From Actinomycetes bacterium (GTDB taxonomy: Bacteria; Actinomycetota; Acidimicrobiia; Acidimicrobiales; Bog-793): a DNA stretch of 32,554 bases. The stretch spans positions 1 to 32,554 of the forward strand of contig JAJZZB010000022.1 in assembly GCA_021797795.1 (NCBI GenBank), given 5' to 3'. A model generated the notes under the pieces. The model worked only from the letters and a program-made list of their open reading frames with translations. It ran no database searches and was not told where the DNA came from. Within the stretch, counting starts at the first letter, position 1. Each line of letters opens with the position of its first letter. Both the position numbers and the translations under genes were made by a program. Of this stretch, positions 25,778 to 32,554 are shown piece after piece.

Positions 25778-26733
25778 GGTCGCGCTCCTCTTCCGCTCGC
25801 CACCCATCGGGCGACCCGGGGGGCGCCCTCGGGCGCCCGCAGGATCGTCCCTCCCCGGCCCTCGACGAGCTCGCCCGCCTCCGACAGCCGGCCGATCGCC
25901 GCCAGACGGCCGCCGGACTCGACGAACCGGCAGACGGCCTCCACCTTCGGTCCCATCGACCCTGTGGGGAGGCTGAGCGCCCGAAGCTCTGAGACCGAGG
26001 TCTCGCCCAGCGGGTAGGCGGCGGGCGTACCGAATCCGACCATCACCGCCGCCACGTCCGTGAGCAGGAGCAGGGCATCCGCCCGGAGGTCGCGGGCCAG
26101 CAGGGCGGCAGCGAGATCTTTGTCGACGACGGCCTCGGCGCCCTCGAGGCGCCCGTCGCGGCGGACGACCGGGACACCGCCTCCGCCCGCGCAGATCGGG
26201 ATGACCCCTGCTGCCAGCAGGCTCTGGATCACCCCGAGCTCGACGATCTCGAGCGGCTCGGGGGAGGCGACCACCCGGCGCCAGCCCTCGCCGTCCGGGC
26301 GCATCGCCCAGCTGGTCCGCCGGGCGAGTCCCTCCGCCTCGGCTCGTGAGTAGATGGGGCCGACGAACTTCGTCGGCTGCGAGAAGGCCGGGTCCTCGGC
26401 CCTCACCACGGTCTGGGAGACGAGGCTCGCGACGCTCCTTCCCGGCAGGGCGTTCTCGAGGGCCTGGAGCAGGAAGTAGCCGATCATCCCCTGGGTCTCC
26501 GCCCCGAGAACGTCGAACGGGTAGGGGCTGGACAGCCTCCCGTCGTGCGCGCTCTCCTCGGCGATCACGCCAACCTGCGGCCCGTTGCCGTGGGTGACGA
26601 TGAGCTCGTGGTGCCGGGCGAGCTCGACCAGTGCCTCGACCGCCTGGCCGACGTGGCGTCGCTGGCGGGCGGCCTCGAGCGGCTCGCCCCGCTCGAGGAG
26701 CGCGTTGCCTCCGAGCGCCGCCACGACCCTCAT
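25774..26733 (-). CDS. arcC: Carbamate kinase
   Basis: [85 protein letters not shown]. Confidence 0.95.
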   Translation of the reverse strand: MRVVAALGGNALLERGEPLEAARQRRHVGQAVEALVELARHHELIVTHGNGPQVGVIAEESAHDGRLSSPYPFDVLGAETQGMIGYFLLQALENALPGRSVASLVSQTVVRAEDPAFSQPTKFVGPIYSRAEAEGLARRTSWAMRPDGEGWRRVVASPEPLEIVELGVIQSLLAAGVIPICAGGGGVPVVRRDGRLEGAEAVVDKDLAAALLARDLRADALLLLTDVAAVMVGFGTPAAYPLGETSVSELRALSLPTGSMGPKVEAVCRFVESGGRLAAIGRLSEAGELVEGRGGTILRAPEGAPRVARWVASGRGARP

Positions 26734-27773
26734 CGCGCACCCTTGCCGGCCAGGGTGGCGAGCATGACCGCCTTGATCGTGTGCAACCGGTTCTCCGCCT
26801 GGTCGAAGACGACGGAGGCGTCCGACTCGAAGACCTCGTCGGTCACCTCGAGCGCCGTCAGGCCGTGTGCGCGCTGAAGGGCGCGGCCGACCTCGGTGTC
26901 GGCTCCGTGCAGGGCGGGAAGGCAGTGCATGAAGCGCGTGTCCGGCCGGCCGGTCGCCTTCATCACGGCCTCGCTCACCTGGTACGCCAGCAAGAGGTCG
27001 AGGCGCTCGCCCCAGCGGGAGGCAGGCTCGCCCATCGAGACCCAGACGTCGGTGTAGACGAAGTCGGCGCCGTCGACGCCCTCCTCGACGTCGTCGGTGA
27101 CGCTCACCCGCCCCCCGGAGGCGCCCGCAAGCTGCTCGGCTGCCGAGACGACCTCGGGCGAGGGCCACAGGGCGGCCGGACCGACGAGCCGGATGTCCAT
27201 GCCGACGAGGGCGCCGCTCACAAGCAGCGAGCTCGCCGTGTTGTTGCGCGTGTCCCCGAGGTAGGCGCAGACGACCTCCTCGATCGGCTCGCCCGAGAAG
27301 TCCTCCATCGTGAGGAGGTCGGCCAGCATCTGGGTCGGGTGCCAGGCGTCGGTGAGGCCGTTCCAGACCGGCACGCCGGCGAAGCGGCCGAGCAGCTCGA
27401 GGTCGTCGTGGGCGCCGCCGCGGTACTCGATCCCGTCGAACATCCGGCCGAGCACCCTGGCGGTGTCCTTGACGGACTCCTTCACGCCGATCTGGGACTC
27501 ACCGGGACCGAGGTAGGTGACGTGCGCCCCCTCGTCGTGGGCGGCCACCTCGAAGGCGGACCGCGTCCTCGTCGAGGCCTTCTCGAACACGAGGGCGATG
27601 TTGACTCCCGACAGGCGGGCCGGCCGGAGCCCGGAGCGGCGCTCGGTGCGCAGCGCCCGGGCGTAGTGGACCAGGGAGAGCCACTCGTCCTTGGTGAAGT
27701 CGAGCTCTTTCAACAGGTTCCTCCCCCCGAGCCCGAGCGAAGCGGGATCGGGTGCCCGCATCGGGGCCGTCAT
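26730..27773 (-). CDS. arcB: Ornithine carbamoyltransferase
   Basis: [59 protein letters not shown]. Confidence 0.95.
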   Translation of the reverse strand: MTAPMRAPDPASLGLGGRNLLKELDFTKDEWLSLVHYARALRTERRSGLRPARLSGVNIALVFEKASTRTRSAFEVAAHDEGAHVTYLGPGESQIGVKESVKDTARVLGRMFDGIEYRGGAHDDLELLGRFAGVPVWNGLTDAWHPTQMLADLLTMEDFSGEPIEEVVCAYLGDTRNNTASSLLVSGALVGMDIRLVGPAALWPSPEVVSAAEQLAGASGGRVSVTDDVEEGVDGADFVYTDVWVSMGEPASRWGERLDLLLAYQVSEAVMKATGRPDTRFMHCLPALHGADTEVGRALQRAHGLTALEVTDEVFESDASVVFDQAENRLHTIKAVMLATLAGKGAR

Positions 27774-29017
27774 GCCGCCTCCCGCGAGATCGGGCAGGTC
27801 ATGCAGCGCGGCCCGCCGCGGCCGCGGCCGAGCTCGCTCCCGGCCACGGTCACCACCTCGACCCCGTGCTTTCGCAGCATGGTGTTCGTCGCCACGTTCC
27901 GCTCGTAGCCGAAGACCACCCCCGGGGCCACGGCGAGGAAGTTCGTCCCGTGGTCCCACTGCTCCCGCTCGGCCGCGCGGATGTCCTCCTCGGTCGTGAG
28001 GACGGTCACCTCGTCCACCTCGAGCACCTCGGCGAGGGCCTGCCAGAGGCCCCTGTTGAGCCGGACCGAAAGGCCGGCGCTCTCGCCCTCGGGCGTGATC
28101 GTCCAGGACCTCAGGTGGCGATCGAGGTATGGGTAGAGGACGAAGGTCGCCGAGTCGACCATCGTCATGGCCGTGTCGAGGTGCATCATCGAGCGGCTCT
28201 TCGGCAGCTCGACTGCGATCACTCTGTCCGCCTCGCCGGCGGCGAACAGCGCCCTCGCCGCGATCTCGACGCCCGTCGGCGTCGTCCGCTCCCCGATCCC
28301 GATCATCACCGCCCGGTGACCGATGACATGGACGTCGCCACCCTCGATGGAGGCGGGCAGGTGGGCGGCGTCGTCGTCGCCGTAGAAGACGGGGAAACCA
28401 CGGCTCTGAAAGATCGGGTGGTAGCGGTAGACCGCCCGGCTGTGGAGCGTCTCCCGGCGCCGGGCCGGCTTGGCCATCTGGTTGACCGCCACGCCGCCGT
28501 AGACCCACGAGGAGGTGTCCCGCTGGAAGAGGTGGTTCGGCAGCGGTGCCAGCACGAAGTCGTCCGCCTTCAAGGTGTCCCACCGGAGGCTGTGGGCCCG
28601 GAGCGGATGGAGGTCTGCCTTCAAGACGCCGCCGATCAGGAGCTCGGCCAGGTGGTGGCCCTCGAGGTCCTCGAAGAGCTCCCGGACCGGACCGACGAGC
28701 GTCGGACCGAGGATCTCCTCGGTGCAGACGCGGTCGAGGACGAAGTCGCGCGCCTCGGCGATCTCGAGCGTCTCGGCGAGCAGCTGGCCGAAGTAGTAGA
28801 CCTCCACGCCCTTGTCCCCGAGCGCGTCGGCGAAGGCGTCGTGCTCCTCCCTGGCTCGCTTGGCCCACAGCACGTCGTCGAAGAGCAGCTCCCCGATGTT
28901 CTCGGGTGTGAGCCTCGACAGCTCGAGCCCGGGGCGGTGCAGGATGGCAGCCTGCAGGCGTCCGACCTCCGACCCGACCCCGAGCCTCAGGGTCCTCTCC
29001 TCGGTGACGGCCATCAT
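27770..29017 (-). CDS. arcA: Arginine deiminase
   Basis: [58 protein letters not shown], catalytic region [15 protein letters not shown]. Confidence 0.95.
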   Translation of the reverse strand: MMAVTEERTLRLGVGSEVGRLQAAILHRPGLELSRLTPENIGELLFDDVLWAKRAREEHDAFADALGDKGVEVYYFGQLLAETLEIAEARDFVLDRVCTEEILGPTLVGPVRELFEDLEGHHLAELLIGGVLKADLHPLRAHSLRWDTLKADDFVLAPLPNHLFQRDTSSWVYGGVAVNQMAKPARRRETLHSRAVYRYHPIFQSRGFPVFYGDDDAAHLPASIEGGDVHVIGHRAVMIGIGERTTPTGVEIAARALFAAGEADRVIAVELPKSRSMMHLDTAMTMVDSATFVLYPYLDRHLRSWTITPEGESAGLSVRLNRGLWQALAEVLEVDEVTVLTTEEDIRAAEREQWDHGTNFLAVAPGVVFGYERNVATNTMLRKHGVEVVTVAGSELGRGRGGPRCMTCPISREAA

Positions 29018-29098
29018 CTCGGTCCCTTCCGGCCGGAGCCGCCCGCCTGTCGGCGGAGCGCCCCGATGCTGCGAACCTACGGGTGCCGCCGCTGACCT

Positions 29099-29118
29099 GG
29101 TAGGGCCGGAGGTCCCAA
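29099..29118 (-). promoter_or_regulatory. DosR/DevR-like imperfect palindrome upstream of arcA
   Basis: Minus-strand TTGGGACCTCCGGCCCTACC, about 80 bp before the arcA start; 15/20 identities to the site before hsp20. Confidence 0.5.
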
Positions 29119-29182
29119 GTGCCGAGCGGCCCCGCCGGCCCCTACGCGGCGGCCGCCCGAAGCCGTGGCCGGCGGCGCGGGG

Positions 29183-30205
29183 TCACTCGCCGTCGTCCGC
29201 GACGAGCACGGCCGCCCCGCTCACGCGGTCGTGTGCCAGGTCGGCGAGGGCGCGGTTGGCGTCGGCGAGCGGGTACGGCGTCGTCTCGACGCGGATGCCG
29301 ATGCGGGCGGCGGTGGCGAGCAATTCCTCGCCGTCCGCCCTCGTGTTGGCCGTCACGCTGCGAAGCGTCCTCTCCTGGAACAGGTGGCGGTCGTACCCGA
29401 GCATCGGGATGTCCGACAGGTGGATGCCGGCGACTGCCAGGGTCCCCCCGCGGTCGAGCGCCTCGAGCGCCGGCGGCACGAGCTCTCCGGCGGGAGCGAA
29501 CAGGATCGCCGCGTCGAGCGGCTCGGGCGGCGGATCAAAGGCGCCGCCGGCGCTGGCGGCACCGAGCTCGAGGGCGAGGCGCCGCGCCTCGGCCGAGCGG
29601 GTGAGCACGTGGACGGTCGCTCCCTCGGCGAGCGCCACCTGGGCGGCGAGATGAGCCGACGCCCCGAAGCCGTAGATGCCGAGCCGCCCGCCAGGCGGCA
29701 GCTCGGCACGCTTCAAGGCGCGGTAGCCGATGATCCCGGCGCACAAGAGCGGCGCCGCCTGGACGTCGGAGAACGACTCGGGGATCTCGTAGGCGAACGC
29801 CTCCTCGCAGACCACCCAGCTCGCGTAGCCGCCGTCGTCGTCCCAACCAGTGAAGCGGGGAGTGACGCAGAGGTTCTCCCGGCCGGCCACGCAGTAGCGG
29901 CACGTCCCGCAGGTGTGCCCGAGCCAGGCGACCCCGACACGCTCCCCCCGGGCGAAGCGGGCGGTGCCCGGGCCCGTCTGCTCCACGATGCCGACGACCT
30001 CGTGGCCCGGGACGACGAGCGGCCGCTTCGGGCGGAGGTCGCCCTCGGCGAGATGGAGGTCGGTCCGGCAGACGCCGCATGCCCTCACCTTGAGAAGGAT
30101 CCGGCCGGGCCCGGGCGAGGGAACCTCCCGCGAGACGGCAACGAGGCCGTGGTGGTCGATCGGGCCGGGAGTGCCGACCGCCCACGCTGTCATGGAGTCG
30201 GCCAT
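29183..30205 (-). CDS. Zinc-dependent alcohol dehydrogenase family protein
   Basis: [32 protein letters not shown], structural Zn [36 protein letters not shown] 30205 or 30193. Confidence 0.92.
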   Translation of the reverse strand: MADSMTAWAVGTPGPIDHHGLVAVSREVPSPGPGRILLKVRACGVCRTDLHLAEGDLRPKRPLVVPGHEVVGIVEQTGPGTARFARGERVGVAWLGHTCGTCRYCVAGRENLCVTPRFTGWDDDGGYASWVVCEEAFAYEIPESFSDVQAAPLLCAGIIGYRALKRAELPPGGRLGIYGFGASAHLAAQVALAEGATVHVLTRSAEARRLALELGAASAGGAFDPPPEPLDAAILFAPAGELVPPALEALDRGGTLAVAGIHLSDIPMLGYDRHLFQERTLRSVTANTRADGEELLATAARIGIRVETTPYPLADANRALADLAHDRVSGAAVLVADDGE

Positions 30206-30216
30206 CGACCCATTCT

Positions 30217-30236
30217 TCAGGACTTCCGACCCTGCC
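30217..30236 (+). promoter_or_regulatory. DosR/DevR-like imperfect palindrome upstream of hsp20
   Basis: TCAGGACTTCCGACCCTGCC, about 70 bp before the Hsp20 ATG in the divergent Zn-ADH/hsp20 intergenic region. Confidence 0.5.
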
Positions 30237-30306
30237 GTCACCCGGACGGGCGGCGCAGGCTTGCTCGGCGAACCGGTGGAGGGCCCGCCGGGGAGAGGAG
30301 ACAGAG

Positions 30307-30732
30307 ATGGCACAGACAAGGCACGAGCGCTTCGGACTCGAGTGGCGTCCGGACTTCATTCGTCGCCTTCTCGACCTCGACTTCGAGGTGAGCGACCTCA
30401 TCAAGGTCGAGGAGGTCCGCGAGGGCGCGGAGCACGTGATCCGAGCCGAGCTGCCGGGCATCGACCCCGAGCAGGACGTGGAGCTGACGGTGTCGGGAGG
30501 CGTGATACGCCTCGTCGCCCACCGGACCGAGAAGGCCGAGCGCAAGGGGGCCAAGGGGTACCGCTCGGAGTTCCGCTACGGCGAGCTCGTGCGTGAGATG
30601 GCCCTGCCCGAGGGGGCGAAGGAGTCGGACATCAAGGCGACCTACCAGGACGGCATCCTCGAGGTTCGGATCCCCGTCGGCGAGATCGAGAAGGAGCACG
30701 TCACCCGCGTCCCGATCAGGCACTCGGCCTGA
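30307..30732 (+). CDS. Hsp20/alpha-crystallin family small heat shock protein
   Basis: [48 protein letters not shown]...[36 protein letters not shown]. Confidence 0.93.
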   Translation: MAQTRHERFGLEWRPDFIRRLLDLDFEVSDLIKVEEVREGAEHVIRAELPGIDPEQDVELTVSGGVIRLVAHRTEKAERKGAKGYRSEFRYGELVREMALPEGAKESDIKATYQDGILEVRIPVGEIEKEHVTRVPIRHSA

Positions 30733-30737
30733 ACGAA

Positions 30738-30769
30738 GAAGAGGACCGGTCCAAGGACCGGTCCTCTTC
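30738..30769. terminator. Bidirectional transcription terminator hairpin between convergent genes
   Basis: Perfect 15-bp inverted repeat GAAGAGGACCGGTCC-AA-GGACCGGTCCTCTTC, 6 nt after the hsp20 stop and upstream of the convergent gene end at 30815. Confidence 0.75.
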
Positions 30770-30814
30770 ACGTCCGGGCGGCCCCCGCAGGCACCCGGGC
30801 GACTCGGCGGGCTC

Positions 30815-31333
30815 TCAGGCGACCCGGTGACTGTGACTCGGGTCCTCCTCGACCTGATGCGAGGTCGGCGGCGCCGGCTTCGCCAGCAGCCAGCCGGAGC
30901 GGTACTTCTCGAGGGCGTGCACCACAGAGCGGACCACGTCGCGGGGTCCGGTTCCGACCCCGTCGCACGGCTCCTTCACGAGCGACAGCTCGACGGGAAT
31001 GAGCACCTCGCGCTGGACTTCGAGGAGCGACACCCCGGCGTGTGCCCGGGACAGCTCCACCTCGGAGGCGAGGTAGCTGAGGGCCTTCCTCCACTCGCGC
31101 TCGGAGAGCGTCGAGTCCGAGGGTCGGTTGGCAGCGATCTCGTGCAGCGTCGCCTCGTCACCGTGCGCCAGCGGGTTGATGCGCGCCCAGGTCGGGATCG
31201 GCTGGTGGTCCTCAGCCAGACAACCGGGCAGCCGGCCCATGACGAACCCGGCGCTCTCCTCGACCAGCTGCTCGCACTGCCGAGCCACCCGCTTGCCCGA
31301 GAAGCGACCGAAGAACCGAGCCATCCCCACCAT
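30815..31333 (-). CDS. Uncharacterised protein
   Basis: MVGMARFFGRFSGKRVARQCEQLVEESAGFVMGRLPGCL...; open frame with terminator downstream and DosR-like motif upstream; start 31333 or 31324. Confidence 0.65.
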   Translation of the reverse strand: MVGMARFFGRFSGKRVARQCEQLVEESAGFVMGRLPGCLAEDHQPIPTWARINPLAHGDEATLHEIAANRPSDSTLSEREWRKALSYLASEVELSRAHAGVSLLEVQREVLIPVELSLVKEPCDGVGTGPRDVVRSVVHALEKYRSGWLLAKPAPPTSHQVEEDPSHSHRVA

Positions 31334-31356
31334 TGTGGCGTCGCCCTGCTCTCGCA

Positions 31357-31376
31357 CATAGGGCCGAAGGTCTATT
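31357..31376 (-). promoter_or_regulatory. DosR/DevR-like motif upstream of 30815..31333
   Basis: Minus-strand AATAGACCTTCGGCCCTATG; core GACCTTCGGCCCTA matches the arcA site; overlaps the stop codon of the upstream kinase gene. Confidence 0.4.
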
Positions 31377-32553
31377 TTCCCCTCCTCGCGAGCGCCGCGT
31401 GGGCCGCCGCGAGCGCGCCGGCGAGACCCGTCGAGGTGTCGATCTCGGTCGCCTCGGGCCACGGGTCGAAGCAGCGTTCGAGCAGGCGGCGGACAGCCGG
31501 CGTCGCCTCCGAGGGCCCGGCCGCCCGTGTGATGCGCTGCTCGATGCGCTCGACGGCGAGGTCGGCCGGGCAGGTGCAGCAGAGCTCGGTCAGCTCGCCT
31601 GCAGCGCGCCGGGCGAGCTCCCTCAGCTGCTCGCGCTGGCCGCCGTCCCGCCAGGTGGCGTCGAGCACCACGCTCTCGCCGAGCGACAGTGCCCGCGAGG
31701 CCCGCTCCAGCATCACCCGGTAGACCTCGGCGGTCGCCTCCTGGCGGTAGCGTTCCTCGCTCGGCTCGTCCCCTGGGGCGCCCCGCAGCTCTCGGCGGAT
31801 CTCGTCGCTCACGAGCAAGGCGGCCGAGTCGCCCGCCAGTGCAGCGGCAAGCGTCGACTTCCCTGTCCCCGGCAGACCCCCGACGGCGACGAGGCGGACC
31901 CGCGCCGCCTCGAGGTGCCTGCGGCAGATGCCATGGAGCAGGCGCGCCGCCGCGGCCGCCTGCGTCGAGGCCGCGCCGGTGGTCTGGCGCGAGCGGAGGC
32001 ACTCCACGAGACAGCGCACGAGCGCCCGGCCGGCCATGTAGAACTCGAGCAGCGAAGGCGCGAAGCGGTCCCCGGTGAGGGCGGAGTACTGCGACACCAG
32101 GACATCGGCGAGCCCGGCGGCGCCGAGGCGCTCAAGGTCCATGGCGAGGAAGGCGACGTCGTCGAGGACGTCCAGGTGTCGGAGGTGATCGTCGAACTCG
32201 ATGCAGTCGAGGACCCGTGGGCCGTCGGGCATGCAGAAGATGTCGGCCGCCTGCAGGTCGCCATGTCCGTCCACGATGCAGCCGTCCCGGATCCGCTTCT
32301 CGAACAGCGGTGAGCGGCCTTCGAGATACGAGGTGGCGAGCCGGCGTACCTCGGCCGCCTCCTTAGGCTCGATGACCGCGCCGACGTAGGCCTCGAGCTC
32401 CCCGGAGAGGCGCTCGAGGCGCTCCCCGACCGCCGCTCTGCTTCCGGCGGCGGAGATCGCCGGCGAGCGCTCCGCTCGCCCGTGGAAAACGGCGAGGGCC
32501 TCGGCCACCCCGGTGACGTCCTCCCGACGGGCGGCGCCGGAGGCGACAAGGGC
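31372..32553 (-). CDS. Fused aminoglycoside-phosphotransferase-like / AAA (P-loop kinase) protein, Rv2004c-like; 5' end beyond window
   Basis: CIVDGHGDLQAADIFCMPDGPRVLDCIEFDDHLRHLDVLDDVAFLAMDLE (APH-like), then LVAVGGLPGTGKSTLAAALA (Walker A), SDEIRRELRG, VVLDATWRD. Frame open to the window edge (ALVASGAARREDVTGVAEALAVFHG). Confidence 0.85.
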   Translation of the reverse strand, partial: ALVASGAARREDVTGVAEALAVFHGRAERSPAISAAGSRAAVGERLERLSGELEAYVGAVIEPKEAAEVRRLATSYLEGRSPLFEKRIRDGCIVDGHGDLQAADIFCMPDGPRVLDCIEFDDHLRHLDVLDDVAFLAMDLERLGAAGLADVLVSQYSALTGDRFAPSLLEFYMAGRALVRCLVECLRSRQTTGAASTQAAAAARLLHGICRRHLEAARVRLVAVGGLPGTGKSTLAAALAGDSAALLVSDEIRRELRGAPGDEPSEERYRQEATAEVYRVMLERASRALSLGESVVLDATWRDGGQREQLRELARRAAGELTELCCTCPADLAVERIEQRITRAAGPSEATPAVRRLLERCFDPWPEATEIDTSTGLAGALAAAHAALARRGK

Positions 32554-32554
32554 G

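Noticed and set aside
26631-29095. Plus-strand ORFs 26631..27908 and 27752..29095
   Set aside because: Antisense to arcB and arcA; biased composition only.
1-32554. tRNA/rRNA, CRISPR arrays, transposases, phage or toxin-antitoxin signatures
   Set aside because: None recognised by reading both strands; absence judged by eye only, so tRNAscan/CRISPR tools would be needed to confirm.

Overview
GC-rich actinobacterial chromosomal window, possibly Acidimicrobiia (inferred from gene content, not tested). It is densely coding; most of the long antisense ORFs in the track are GC-driven artefacts. From left to right: (i) the 3' part of an iron-type ABC permease plus its ATPase; (ii) a small membrane protein with a paralogue about 20 kb away; (iii) a membrane-anchored two-propeller (Kelch + NHL-like) protein; (iv) a cis-prenyltransferase; (v) a minus-strand run hlyIII - response regulator - histidine kinase - ferric-reductase-like/FNR - FMN-binding protein - ApbE, i.e. 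a flavinylation/extracytosolic electron transfer module; (vi) a phosphodiester glycosidase family protein; (vii) a decaprenyl-phosphoryl-arabinose (DPA) precursor triad, UbiA-type DPPR synthase/DprE1/DprE2, with Ala at the position aligned to the benzothiazinone-target Cys of mycobacterial DprE1; (viii) a cytochrome oxidase locus (ctaG, cupredoxin-like protein, coxB, coxA, coxC, a 37-aa membrane ORF absent from the supplied track, a second divergent ctaG-like gene, Sco), whose subunit I lacks both the canonical D-channel Asp and K-channel Lys; (ix) arcA-arcB-arcC plus two PNPOx-like proteins and a DUF1876-type protein, all joined by 4-nt start/stop overlaps, next to Zn-ADH, Hsp20, an uncharacterised protein and an APH/AAA kinase resembling Rv2004c. 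Three gene upstream regions in part (ix) share a DosR/DevR-like imperfect palindrome (core GACYTYCGRCCCT). This suggests a hypoxia/dormancy-type regulon, which I consider the most interesting signal together with the unusual oxidase. No tRNA, rRNA, CRISPR or mobile element was recognised.
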